Both the position numbers and the translations under genes were made by a program. The notes under the pieces are model-generated. The model made no database searches. It saw nothing but the letters and a program-made list of their open reading frames with translations, and was not told the DNA's origin. Source: Bog-473 sp963726135 (GTDB lineage Bacteria > Actinomycetota > Acidimicrobiia > Acidimicrobiales > RAAP-2). Taken from it: DNA of 64,000 nt. This document shows, piece after piece, positions 46,740 through 56,573 of the stretch. Positions within the stretch are counted from its first letter, which is position 1. Every line of letters begins with the position of its first letter. Location of the stretch: assembly GCA_963726135.1 (NCBI GenBank), contig CAVSBE010000008.1, forward strand, positions 806,001-870,000, given 5' to 3'.

Positions 46740-47539
46740 GCGCTCTGAGCGGCCTGGACCAACCCCTCGATGGCGACCACGACCCCGGTCGGCTGACCGC
46801 CGTCCTCGCCGGCGCAGGCTTCGTCGCCGCGGAGGACGAGGCGCGCGAGCTCCTGCAGGCGGCCGGCGGTGAGCCCGGCGCACTGCACGCCCTCGTCGAG
46901 CGGCGCCTGCAAGGCGAGCCGTTGGCCTGGCTCACCGGCCGCGCGCCCTTCGACGGCATCGACGTCCGGGTCGACCCCGGGGTCTACGTCCCGCGCTGGC
47001 AGAGCATCACGTTGGCCCGGCGCTCGGCCGCACTGCTCCCCGACCGGGGCAACGCCATCGACGTGTGCACCGGATCGGGTGCTCTCGCGATGGCCCTCCG
47101 GCGGTCCAAGCCCGATGCCCGCGTCGTCGCCACCGACATTGACACGCGCGCGGTGGCCTGCGCCCGGGAAAACGGCGTCGAGGCCTACGCCGGTGACCTC
47201 TTCGCACCCGTGCCGCCCGAGCTGGAGCGCCGGACCGATGTCGTGGTGGCCGTCGTCCCCTACGTCCCCACCGCGGCACTGAGCCTGCTCCCCCGGGACA
47301 CGCTGACCTTCGAGGACCGAGCCCACTACGACGGCGGCCCCGATGGGACCCGGCTCCTCCGGCGGCTCGTCGCCGCGGCGCCGCGCTTCCTGCGTTCGGG
47401 CGGCGCGCTGCTGCTCGAGATCGGCGGCGATCAGGCCGAGCTGCTGCGCCCCGTCATGGAGGCCCTCGGCTACGTGTCCGTGCAGACCTGGGCCGACGCC
47501 GAGGGCGACCTGCGGGGCCTGGACGCCAGGCTGCCCTGA
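46736..47539 (+). CDS. PrmC/HemK-like methyltransferase with altered catalytic motif
   Basis: This protein of about 267 residues has an N-terminal helical PrmC region (LQGEPLAWLTGRAPFDGIDV), then a class I methyltransferase: VPRWQSITLARRSA, AIDVCTGSGALAMALRRSKP and VVATDIDTRAV. Where release-factor methyltransferases and related enzymes have N-(P/A)-P-Y, this one reads VVPYVPTAAL, so the Asn that holds the substrate amide is missing. No ATG, GTG or TTG precedes the conserved part in frame; CTG 46736, overlapping the exporter stop, is my best start. It may be inactive or act on another substrate. Confidence 0.7.
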   Translation: MSALSGLDQPLDGDHDPGRLTAVLAGAGFVAAEDEARELLQAAGGEPGALHALVERRLQGEPLAWLTGRAPFDGIDVRVDPGVYVPRWQSITLARRSAALLPDRGNAIDVCTGSGALAMALRRSKPDARVVATDIDTRAVACARENGVEAYAGDLFAPVPPELERRTDVVVAVVPYVPTAALSLLPRDTLTFEDRAHYDGGPDGTRLLRRLVAAAPRFLRSGGALLLEIGGDQAELLRPVMEALGYVSVQTWADAEGDLRGLDARLP

Positions 47540-47613
47540 CGCATCGTCCGCGCCCCTTCCCTTTTCCTGGCCGCCGGCGGGTCCCCGGCAGACCCTCCCG
47601 GCGTGCCCCCTCG

Positions 47614-49101
47614 CTACCGCCGGGCAAAGACCAGCGCCACGCTCGTCCGGTCGACCACGTGCCAGCGGGGGTCGTGGGAGAGGTACTCGGCCAGGGCCGT
47701 GCGGGGAGCCCACACCACGAAGGAGACGTCGGCGGAGGCGAGGATCGGATCCGGGTCCGTCGTCACGTTGGTGACGGCGAAGAACTCGGTGAGCGCCTCA
47801 CCCTCGAAGAGGTCCGTACGCCCGTCGACGAAGGTGGCGCGGTGCCGGGCGATCGAGTAGTCGCCCCACGTGTACTCGGTGAAGATGCGGCCGTGATGCG
47901 AGGTGAGGTAGTCGAATGCCTGCACCGGCACCGTGGGCGACACCGTGCCGGCGGGTACCGCGGGTGCGGCGATGATGGCGATCGCACACACCGTCAGGCC
48001 GGCACCGGCCCAGCGCCGGGCCATCGCCCCCCAGGGCGGACGGGCCGGGAGCGTCGCGGCCAGCCCGACGGTGACCACCATGAGGTAGATGACCACGCGC
48101 TGCGACCGCAGTGCCTCGACGAAGAACATCGCCGCGAGGGATCCCTCGAGCACCGGGATGCGACGGGTCCGCAGGCTTGCGACGAGCACGACCAGCGGCA
48201 CGCAGTAGACCAGCAGCACCATCAGCGAGTGGAAGTCCGGTGAGTTCCACTCGCTGATGTACTGCCCGATCTGCGTGTTGCGTGCCACGCTGACGTCGTA
48301 GGCCACCAGCCCCGGGCCGTACGGGGTGAGGCACGAGGCGATCGCGCTCCCCAGGAGGGCCAAGGCCAGCGAGCCGGTGTGGGGCGACTGCCGCACGCCG
48401 CCGATGCGTTCGAGAGCCCGGGCCGGGACCAGGGACCACCCCAGCTCCACCCCGAGCACGAGGAGCCCGATGAGGATCGAGCCGTGTGTGTTGACCCAGG
48501 CGATGCACAGCAGCGGCAGGAGAAGGAGCCACCGCGGGTTGGTTCGGGCCTTAGTGAGCACAAGCAGCTCGAACGGGAGCCACACCAGCGAGAAGTCGAG
48601 CCCGCGATCGGATGCGACGACGCCGGCGATGCCCACCGCGAGGAGCAGCACGATGGCAACGACACGCCCGCCGCGCGCGCCGAGGGCTCGTGCATAGGCG
48701 GTGCAGGCCAAGAGGCACGACCCACCCAGCACGATGGCGTACACGCCGTAGGCCGCGTTGCCGAAGGCCCGGAACAGCACCGCCAGCGTCAGCTCCGATC
48801 CCCATTCATCGGTGACCCAGCGGCGGTGCATCTCGGTGTAGCTGAACGGGTCGAGCCCCATGACGGCGTGGTGCGCCAGCATCCACTGCCCCGCCGCCAG
48901 CTGCCAGAACTCGTCGTTGGACAGCTCGTGGCCCAGCGCGACGGCGGCGATGAAGCCGATGCCGAGGGCCAGCCCGACGAGCTCGATTGCCCGTTGCGGT
49001 ATCTGGCGGGGCGGCGTCGCGGCCTCCGTGGATCGTGGTCGTGCAGCGGCGTCGGCCGTCGGCACGTGACGTGTCTCGACGGCCCGAACGCTCGCCTGCA
49101 C
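47614..49101 (-). CDS. Polytopic membrane protein, possible GT-C-like
   Basis: This 495-residue protein has about ten membrane helices and a soluble C-terminal part. An extracytoplasmic loop after helix one has SYTEMHRRWVTDEWGSE, with acidic residues placed like those of GT-C glycosyltransferase loops, and the C-terminus has RIFTEYTWGDYSIARHRATF and FVDGRTDLFEGE. Similar actinobacterial proteins are annotated only as membrane proteins. The GTG start has GGGGGAG just upstream. It is a single gene, convergent with the methyltransferase gene. Confidence 0.6.
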   Translation of the reverse strand: MQASVRAVETRHVPTADAAARPRSTEAATPPRQIPQRAIELVGLALGIGFIAAVALGHELSNDEFWQLAAGQWMLAHHAVMGLDPFSYTEMHRRWVTDEWGSELTLAVLFRAFGNAAYGVYAIVLGGSCLLACTAYARALGARGGRVVAIVLLLAVGIAGVVASDRGLDFSLVWLPFELLVLTKARTNPRWLLLLPLLCIAWVNTHGSILIGLLVLGVELGWSLVPARALERIGGVRQSPHTGSLALALLGSAIASCLTPYGPGLVAYDVSVARNTQIGQYISEWNSPDFHSLMVLLVYCVPLVVLVASLRTRRIPVLEGSLAAMFFVEALRSQRVVIYLMVVTVGLAATLPARPPWGAMARRWAGAGLTVCAIAIIAAPAVPAGTVSPTVPVQAFDYLTSHHGRIFTEYTWGDYSIARHRATFVDGRTDLFEGEALTEFFAVTNVTTDPDPILASADVSFVVWAPRTALAEYLSHDPRWHVVDRTSVALVFARR

Positions 49102-49230
49102 TGCTCCCCCCTCGTGCCGGTCCCCCACCGGCACCTGCCTGCACGGTACAACGGGCACCCGCAGGACGTCGTCGCAGGATGGTTGCGATCCCGTCGCTTC
49201 TGTCGGCAGCCCGGCTCGAGCGCCGCCGCG

Positions 49231-51394
49231 CTACTTGATCAGCGGGTCACGCGGCAGTCCGAGGATGCGCTCGGCGATCTGGTTCCGGGTGATCTCGGAG
49301 GTCCCGCCTGCGATGGACATCGCCCGGGTGGCGAGCTGGGTGAGGCCGGCCAGGGCTTCCTCGCCGTCGAGGAACGCCGTGGCCGCGCCAACCAGGTCGG
49401 CCTGCAACCGGGCCCGCTCGTGCCCGTGCTCGGCGAGCACGAGCTTCGTCACGTTGCCCTCGGGTCCCGGTCCCGACCCGATCACGGCCCGCTGCGCACG
49501 GCGGAGGTTGAGGACCTTCAGCGCGTGCTCCTCGCTGAGGATCGCCCCGATGCGCGCCGCCGCGCCCGGCACCCGGTCGCCACCGCTCTTCAACAGGGCC
49601 AGCAGGTCCATTGCCGAGAAGATGCCACCGGTGCCGCCGCCGATGGAGACCCGCTCGTTGCCCAGCGTCGAGCGCGCCACCGTCCACCCGTCGTCGGGCG
49701 TGCCGACGACATCGTCGTCGGGCACGAACACGTCGTTGAAGAACACTTCGTTGAAGTCCGCATTGCCGGTGATCTGGCGCAACGGCCGCACCTCGACCCC
49801 GTCTGCGTGCATGTCGATGACCATCGTGGTGATCCCGGCGTGCTTCGGCGCGCCGGGGTTGGTGCGGACGGTGGCCAGCCCGAGATGGCAGTACTGGGCG
49901 CCGCTCGTCCATACCTTCTGCCCGTTCACGATGAAGCCGCCGTCGACCCGCGTGCCCCGCGTCGTCACCGCCGCGGCGTCCGACCCGGCATCGGGCTCAC
50001 TGAACAGCTGGCACCAGACGTACTCACCCATCAGCGTCTTGAAGACCCAGCGCTCCACCTGGTCGGGTGTGGCGTACTGGTTCACCGTCATGATGTTCCA
50101 CCCGGTGATGCCGAGCCCGGGCACCTTCACCCCGGCCGAACGGAGCTCTTCGTCGATCACGATCTGCTCGACGGCGCCGGCGGCGCGGCCCCAGGGCCGG
50201 GGCCAGTGCGGGACCAGGAGCCCGGTCTCCACCAGTGCCTTACGCTGCTCGGTCCCGCGCAACCTCCCGATCCGCTCCGCCTCGGCGCGTACCTCGGCCC
50301 GGATCGCCTCCGCCTCCGGAGGCAGGTCCAGCGACACCTCGCGGCTGGCCCCCCGCGCGGCCAGCGCCGCCACGTCCTCGGCGTCGCCGGGTGATCCGAG
50401 CAGCGCGTTGAGCACCAGGGCGCGGCGCAGGAAGAGGTGCGCGTCGTGCTCCCAGGTGAACCCGACGCCGCCGTGCACCTGGATGTTCATCTGCGCGCTG
50501 TGCACCGCCGGAGCGAGGGTCAACTGCGCCGCCATGGAGGCGGCCAGGTCGAACTCCTCGGCGGAGTCGCCCGAGGCCCGGGCGGCATCCCACACGGCCG
50601 CCGTGGCCAGCTCTGCCGCCACCAGCATGTCAGCGCAGTGGTGCTTGACCGCCTGGAAGGTCCCGATCGTCCGGCCGAACTGCACCCGCTCCTTCGCGTA
50701 GGCCACAGCTGCGTCGGTGCAGGCCGCCATGACGCCCACGGCCTCCGCCGCGCCGAGCGTGCGGGCCAGCGCCCCGGCGCGCGTCGCCGCACCCACCAGC
50801 ACGTCGGTGTCGCGCACTCCCACCGATGACACGGTCACCGCCGCCGAGCGTCGCGAGGGGTCGAGGTTCTTCGTCCCGCCGAGGGTGACGCCGTCGATTT
50901 CCCGCTGCGACCACGACCAGATCGTCGCCGGCGCGCAGGACCAGCAGGTCCGCCGCCGCACCACCGAGGACGATCCCGCCGTCTCCGTCGAGCACGCCAC
51001 CCGCCAGGCTGAGCGAGCCGCCGAGTCCGAGCGCGGCAACCACGCTCCCATCGGCCAGTGCGGGCAGGAAGTAGGCGCGCTGCTCGTCATCGCCACACCG
51101 CGCGATCACCGCCGAGGCCAGCACCGTCGGCAGGAACGGCCCCGGGGCCACCTGGCGGCCGAGCTCGTCCAGCACGACGACGAGCTCGCTCAGCCCTGCG
51201 CCGGCGCCACCATGCTCCTCGGGCAGGTGGATGCCCAGCCAGCCCAGCTCCGCCATCTCCTTCCAGAAGGTGGGCCGCGACTCGGTGTCGGCCTCGAGCA
51301 GAGAGCGATTGGCCGCGAGTGCACCGTGCGACGTGAGCACGGCGCGCACCGTGGCCCCGAGCTCCTGGTGCTCGTCCGTGATGGCGATCGGCAT
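49231..51394 (-). CDS. Double-domain acyl-CoA dehydrogenase (FadE34-like), one frameshift
   Basis: Two acyl-CoA dehydrogenase units lie head to tail. The first (from ATG 51394) has ITDEHQELGATVRAVL, LGIHLPEEHGGAGAGLSELV and ends with NIQVHGGVGFTWEHDAHLFL. The second has LFSEPDAGSDAAAVTTRG, IVNGQKVWTSGAQY and the C-terminal SIAGGTSEITRNQIAERILG. A frame change at 50901-50903 (one extra base in a G run of the coding strand) is the only break; correcting it gives 720 residues. Mycobacterial FadE34 has this fused layout and oxidises steroid side-chain CoA esters; that role is an inference here. FAD-dependent. Confidence 0.8.
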
Positions 51395-51417
51395 TCCTGC
51401 CCCCTTGCAATAGTGCC

Positions 51418-51442
51418 GGGCCGGCCCGGCCCGGCCCGGCCC
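51418..51442. repeat. Short GGCCC tandem repeat
   Basis: About five copies of a GGCCC unit lie between the divergent acyl-CoA dehydrogenase and ABC-F genes. A simple GC-only repeat; possibly prone to slippage or assembly error. Confidence 0.7.
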
Positions 51443-51609
51443 GAGCCCGCGCCGCCCGGCGCACGACACTACAGAACCCCCGTCCGCCCCCTCCAGGCCC
51501 AGGCGGTACGCTGGACCCGTGAGGTAGAGCCCGACGTGTCCGGCGGCCGCGCACCGCGCACGCCCTTTCCGTCACCGTCACCGTCGTCACACCCGTCCCG
51601 GAGCTCGCC

Positions 51610-53254
51610 ATGTCCCCTCTCACTTCCGCACCACGTGCCGTGCTCGTCGCCCGCCACCTGCACCACGACCGTGGCGGCCGCACCGTGCTCGACGATGTGT
51701 CCCTGTCGGTCGCTCCTGCCACCCGCCTGGGCGTCGTCGGCCCCAACGGAGTCGGCAAGTCGACGCTCCTGCAGATCCTGGCGGGGCTGGTCGTCCCGGC
51801 CGCGGGTGAGGTCAGGCTCGACCCACCCACCGCGACGGTTGGCTACCTCGGTCAGGAGCACGTGACCGAAGGCGACGAGACCGTCCGCGCCGCGCTCTAC
51901 CGGCGAACGGGTGTCGCCGCCGCCGAGAGGGAGTTGTCCGAGGCTGCCTCGTCGCCTGGTGGCCGGCGGGTCGCAGGCGGCAGACCGCTACGCGGCCGCC
52001 CTGGCCCGGTACGAGGCGGCCGCCGCCGGGGACTTCGAAGCGCGCCTCGTGACCACCCTCGACCAGGTCGGCCTCGCGGCCGACGTCGCCGGCAAGGCCG
52101 TGGCGACGCTGTCGGGCGGCCAGCAGGCGCGCGCCGACCTGGCCGCGGTGCTGCTCGCCCGCTTCGACGTCACTCTGCTCGACGAGCCGACCAACGACCT
52201 CGACTTCGAAGGCCTGGCCCGGCTCGAAGAGCTGGTGGCCCGCCGGGGCGGTGGCCTGGTCATCGTCTCGCACGACCGCGCCTTTCTGGACCGCACGGTG
52301 ACCGAGGTCTTGGAACTGGACGAGCACTCGCGTTCGGGCCGCAGCTACGGCGGCGGCTGGGCCGGTTACGTGGCCGAGCGCGAGGCCGAGCACGCCCACG
52401 CAGCCGAGGCCTTCGCGGTCTACGAGTCCCGGCGGTCCGAGCTGCGGCGCCGGGCGCAACGCGAGCGCCAGTGGGCCACGACCGGCGTCACCCGCGAGAA
52501 GAAGCGTCCGCGTGACAACGACAAGGCGCAGAGAGACTTCCGCGTCAACCGGACCGAGCGGTTGGCGTCGCGGGCGCGGCAGACCGAGCGCGCGCTCGCG
52601 CTGCTCGAGGAAGTCGAGAAACCCTGGGAGGGCTGGGACCTGCACTTCAGCATCAGCGAGGCGGCCCGGTCCGGCGACGTCGTGGTGCGCCTCGAGGACG
52701 CCGTCGTCGAGCGGGGCGACTTCACGCTCGGCCCGCTCACGCTGGACATCGGGTGGGCCGATCGCATCGCGCTCGTCGGTCCCAACGGGTCGGGCAAGAC
52801 CACGCTCGTCGAGGCGCTGCTCGGCCGGCTCCAACTGGCCCGGGGAACCCGGCGCATCGGTCCGAGCGTCGTGGTCGGCGAGCTGGCTCAGGACCGTCGG
52901 GTGCTGCAGGACGCCCCGAGCCTGGCGGACGCGTTCATGGCCGCCACCGGCCTGGCCCGCGAGCACGCCCGGTCCCAGCTGGCGAAATTCGGGCTGGGTG
53001 CCGATGCGGTGCTCCGGCCCTCGTCGTCGCTCTCGCCCGGCGAGCGCACCCGGGCCGAGCTGGCCGCGTTCGCCGCCACCGGCGTCAACTTCCTCGTGCT
53101 CGACGAACCCACCAACCACCTCGACCTGCCGGCCATCGAACAGCTGGAGTCGGCCCTGCGCGGCTACGCGGGCACGCTCCTGCTCGTCTCGCACGACCGC
53201 CGCCTGCTCGAGACGGTGCCGGTGACCCGGCGGGTGAAGCTACCGGTCGGTTGA
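51610..53254 (+). CDS. ABC-F family ATPase, one frameshift
   Basis: Two ATPase domains on one chain, with no membrane part. Domain one: GVVGPNGVGKSTLLQIL, LSGGQQARADLAAVLLARF, LLDEPTNDLDFEG. A basic linker follows (EKKRPRDNDKAQRDFRVNRT). Domain two: LVGPNGSGKTTLVEALLG, a weak signature LSPGERTRAELAAF, and LVLDEPTNHLDLPAIE. This is the ABC-F layout of ribosome-bound translation or antibiotic-resistance factors. The frame changes near 51945; one base less gives 547 residues. Divergent from the acyl-CoA dehydrogenase. Confidence 0.85.
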
Positions 53255-53482
53255 CGGGGCCTTCCGGGACCGGCCCGACGACCGGTGGCCCGAGCGCAAC
53301 GGCGAGGGGCGAGGGGCGAGGCGCGATGCGGGCGAAGCACCGGGATCGCAACCTCGTTGCGCCGCTGCGTCACCTCCGGGTCGGCATTCTCGTGTGGAGA
53401 TGTAGTCCGACGCCTCGGGCGCTCGGACCGCAGGGGGGAGCCCGGTCACTGCGCCCGGGCGGTGGAGTGAGGGGGAGCAACG

Positions 53483-53761
53483 ATGACGGACAGTCTCGAG
53501 GCAGTCGAGCACATGGTGGAGAAGCTGATCGCGAAGGCCAATCGGGTGCATCGCGGCGCCCGGTGGAGCTACGAGCTCACCAGCGAGGTCGACAACATCG
53601 AGGTGAGATCGCACGCCACGGGCGCGCACGTCCTGCGGATCCACCCGTGCTGGCTCCGCTACGTCGTCTCCCAGGGTGAGTTCAAGTGCTGCGTGGCGGA
53701 CGAGATCGAAGCCTGGCACCTCCTCGAGCGGCTGACGGGCCCGGTCCCGACGCCCGCCTGA
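53483..53761 (+). CDS. Small conserved-looking hypothetical protein
   Basis: This 92-residue protein has a good GGGGGAG site eight bases before its ATG, balanced coding bias and a mixed alpha/beta look: SLEAVEHMVEKLIAKANRVH (helix), ARWSYELTSEVDNIEVRSH and HVLRIHPCWLRYVVSQGEF (strands), then EIEAWHLLERL (helix). There is no signal peptide or helix for a membrane. It has two cysteines close together in FKCCVADE and one in HPCW. I recognise no family. It is convergent with the flavoprotein gene, with 16 bp between. Confidence 0.6.
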   Translation: MTDSLEAVEHMVEKLIAKANRVHRGARWSYELTSEVDNIEVRSHATGAHVLRIHPCWLRYVVSQGEFKCCVADEIEAWHLLERLTGPVPTPA

Positions 53762-53777
53762 GGAGCGCCACCGGCGC

Positions 53778-55199
53778 CTACGCGAACCGCTCGCGCAGCA
53801 CCACCTGCGCCGCCGACACCCCGCACATCCCGTGGACACCACCGCCGGGTGGGGTCGAGGCCGAGCAGAGATACACACCCTCGAGCACGGTCCGGTAGGG
53901 GTTCCAGCGGGGCACGGGACGGAACACCGTCTGGCGCAATGTGGCCGCCCCGCCGTTGACGTCGCCGCCCAGCAGGTTCGGGTTATACGACTCTGCGTCA
54001 GAAGCCGTCCGCACCCTGCGGGCCAGCACCCGATCGCGGAAGCCGGGAGCGAAGCGCTCGATCTGAGCCTCCATGCGCTCGCCCATGTCGACGGTGGAGC
54101 CGTTGGGCACGTGGCAGTAGCCCCACAGCGTGTGCTTGCCAGCCGGTGCCCGCGTCGGGTCGACCACGCAGGGCTGCGCGACCAGGACGAACGGCTGCGC
54201 CGGGTGCCTGCCCTGGTGCACCTCGGCCTCCGCACGCGTCACCTCGTCGAAGGTTCCACCCACGTGCACGGTGACCGTGCGCCGGCACGCCTCGGCGCTC
54301 CAGGGCACCGGGCCGTCGAGCGCCCAGTCCACCTTGCAGGCGCCCGGGCCGGGTCTGAACCGCCTCCACGGGCGACCCGTCCGGGCCGAGAGGCGTGGCC
54401 CCGCCAGCGCGACGAACTGACGCGGCGAGGTGTCGAGGAGGACGGCACGAGCGGGCGGCAGCTCCCCGAGGGACGTGACCCAGCTCCCCGTGTGGATCAC
54501 ACCGCCGAGGCGGCGCAGCTCGTTCGCCAATCCTTTCGTGATGGCCGCGCTCCCCCCTTCGACCACGGGCCAGCCCACGCCGTGGCCCAGCGCCGTGAGG
54601 AGCAGTCCGAAGGCGGACGTCAGCGGCGCCGTCAGCTCCTGCATCGAGTGCCCGGCGGCGCCGGCGAGCAGCGCCCGCGCCGCGTCGGTAGTGAAGCCCC
54701 GCGTGGCCCAGCGGACCGACGGCGTGCCGACCAGGGCGAAGCGCGCCAAGGCCAGGGGGTCACGCGGCAGGCTGCGCATGGGGCCCAGCACGTAGTCGAC
54801 GATCCGGTCCAGCCAGTCGACCAACGGTCCGACGAGGTCCCGGTACGCCGCCGCGTCCCCGCCGAGGTGCGACGCCGTCTCAGCCACGCCGCGGTACAGG
54901 GCGGCGGCGCGCGTGCCCCCCAGGGGGTGGGCGAACGGCACCTCGGGCTGGCGCAGCACCACGCCGAGACCCGCGAGGTCGAGTGAGCGGAAGAAGGGCG
55001 ACGCCACCAGCATCGGGTGCACCGCGGAGCACACGTCGTGGCGGTATCCCTCGAGGGTCATCTCCTCGGTGCGGGTCCCGCCCCCGAGAGTCGGAGCGCC
55101 TTCGTGCACCTCGACCCGGTGGCCGGCCCGGGCCAGCGTGAGCGCGGCAGCAAGTCCGTTGGGTCCCGACCCCACCACGACGGCGTCCGGACTCTCCAT
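53778..55199 (-). CDS. FAD-dependent oxidoreductase, phytoene-desaturase-like
   Basis: This 473-residue protein starts with the FAD fingerprint AVVVGSGPNGLAAALTLARA and VEVHEGAPTLGGGTRTEE, and ends with the second dinucleotide-contact motif VYLCSASTPPGGGVHGMCG. This pair defines the NAD(P)/FAD amine-oxidase-like family that includes carotenoid desaturases; most actinobacterial members of this length are uncharacterised. No other carotenoid genes are near. ATG 55199 places the Rossmann motif at residue 6. It diverges from a serine hydrolase with a large hairpin between them. Confidence 0.85.
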   Translation of the reverse strand: MESPDAVVVGSGPNGLAAALTLARAGHRVEVHEGAPTLGGGTRTEEMTLEGYRHDVCSAVHPMLVASPFFRSLDLAGLGVVLRQPEVPFAHPLGGTRAAALYRGVAETASHLGGDAAAYRDLVGPLVDWLDRIVDYVLGPMRSLPRDPLALARFALVGTPSVRWATRGFTTDAARALLAGAAGHSMQELTAPLTSAFGLLLTALGHGVGWPVVEGGSAAITKGLANELRRLGGVIHTGSWVTSLGELPPARAVLLDTSPRQFVALAGPRLSARTGRPWRRFRPGPGACKVDWALDGPVPWSAEACRRTVTVHVGGTFDEVTRAEAEVHQGRHPAQPFVLVAQPCVVDPTRAPAGKHTLWGYCHVPNGSTVDMGERMEAQIERFAPGFRDRVLARRVRTASDAESYNPNLLGGDVNGGAATLRQTVFRPVPRWNPYRTVLEGVYLCSASTPPGGGVHGMCGVSAAQVVLRERFA

Positions 55200-55238
55200 G
55201 GGGTGGACGTTACCGACCACGACCGGCGGTCACACCCG

Positions 55239-55274
55239 CCCCCGGGCCCCGCGCTGGCGCGCGGGGCCCGGGGG
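55239..55274. repeat. Perfect 16-bp inverted repeat (GC-only hairpin)
   Basis: CCCCCGGGCCCCGCGC at 55239-55254 and its exact complement GCGCGGGGCCCGGGGG at 55259-55274 flank a 4-base TGGC loop. No T run follows on either strand, so it is not a standard intrinsic terminator. It lies between two divergent start codons, 40 bases from one and 100 from the other. Confidence 0.9.
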
Positions 55275-55373
55275 TCAATAGGTTGCGTGAACCGGTGGCA
55301 CACGCCGCCGGACGCACAGCACTCGTCACGCATCACCTCGCACACAGACACCAGCACGAAAAAGGGGGCCCTC

Positions 55374-56510
55374 ATGGCCGAGGTGCACGGAACCTGCGAG
55401 CCGCGCTTCGACGCGGTCCGTACCACGCTCGCCGACCAGATCGAGACGGGGGCCGACCTCGGGGCGTCGGTCGCCGTCTTCCTGCACGGCGAGCCCGTCG
55501 TCGACATCTGGGGGGGCTGGGCCGACGCCGAGAAGACCCGGCCGTGGGAGCGCGACACGATCACCAATGTCTGGTCGACCACCAAGACCATGACGTTCCT
55601 CTGCGCACTGATGCTGCACGACCGGGGCGAGCTCGACTTCCACGCCCCGGTGGCCACCTACTGGCCCGAGTTCGCCGCCAACGGCAAGGAGAAGGTCGAG
55701 GTCCGCCACGTCATGGGGCACACCGCCGGCCTCTCGGGCTGGGAGGATCCCCTCGCCCCCGAGGACCTGGCGAACTGGGACCTCTGCACCTCGCGGCTCG
55801 CCGCCCAGGCCCCGTGGTGGGAGCCGGGCACCGCATCGGGCTACCACGCCGTGACCCAGGGCTACCTGATCGGCGAGATCGTCCGCCGCATCACCGGCGA
55901 CACCATCGGCACCTGGTTCGCCCGCGAGGTGGCCAAGCCGCTCGAGGCCGACTTCCACATCGGGCTGCCGGCGAGCGAGGACCACCGCGTCTCCAACGTG
56001 ATCCCGCCACCCCCGATCGACCCGGCCGCCCTGGGGAGCCAGGTCTCCGAGACCATGATCAAGACGTTCATGAACCCGCCGATCGACGCGACGATGACCT
56101 ACGAGGAGTGGTGGCGGCGCGCCGAGATCCCCGCCGCCAACGGCCAGGGCAATGCCCGCTCGGTGGCCGCCATCCAGTCGATCGTGGCCGGCAAGGGAGA
56201 GGCCCGCGGCGTCCGGCTCCTGTCCACCGGGGGCACCGAACCCATCTTCGAGGTGCAGGCGGACGGGATCGACAAGGTGCTCGGGATCCAAGAGCGCATC
56301 GGCATGGGCTACGGCCTGAGCAACCCGCCCGAGCTGCCCCTGGGACCCCGCGCCTGTTACTGGGGTGGCTACGGCGGCTCCGTCATCATCATGGACCAGG
56401 ACGCCGAGCTCGCCGTCTGCTACGTGATGAACCGTATGGAGTCCGGTCTCGTCGGCGACCTGCGCGGCACGAACATCGTCGCCGCCACGGTCGCCGGACT
56501 CGCCTCGTAG
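55374..56510 (+). CDS. Serine hydrolase, class C beta-lactamase/esterase family
   Basis: This 378-residue protein has the Ser-x-x-Lys motif in VWSTTKTMTFL (Ser68, Lys71), the Tyr motif in ASGYHAVTQGYLIG, and a late GGYGGSVIIMDQD in the position of the HTG/KTG box. Such cytoplasmic enzymes are usually esterases (EstB-like), and no signal peptide is seen. ATG 55374 follows an AAAAAGGGGG stretch. Substrate unknown; convergent with the RidA gene. Confidence 0.88.
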   Translation: MAEVHGTCEPRFDAVRTTLADQIETGADLGASVAVFLHGEPVVDIWGGWADAEKTRPWERDTITNVWSTTKTMTFLCALMLHDRGELDFHAPVATYWPEFAANGKEKVEVRHVMGHTAGLSGWEDPLAPEDLANWDLCTSRLAAQAPWWEPGTASGYHAVTQGYLIGEIVRRITGDTIGTWFAREVAKPLEADFHIGLPASEDHRVSNVIPPPPIDPAALGSQVSETMIKTFMNPPIDATMTYEEWWRRAEIPAANGQGNARSVAAIQSIVAGKGEARGVRLLSTGGTEPIFEVQADGIDKVLGIQERIGMGYGLSNPPELPLGPRACYWGGYGGSVIIMDQDAELAVCYVMNRMESGLVGDLRGTNIVAATVAGLAS

Positions 56511-56573
56511 CGGGCCTCGTCGGGCGAGTCGCCGCCCCCGCGGTCGAGCACGCGCATCACCGCGCGGCGGCGC

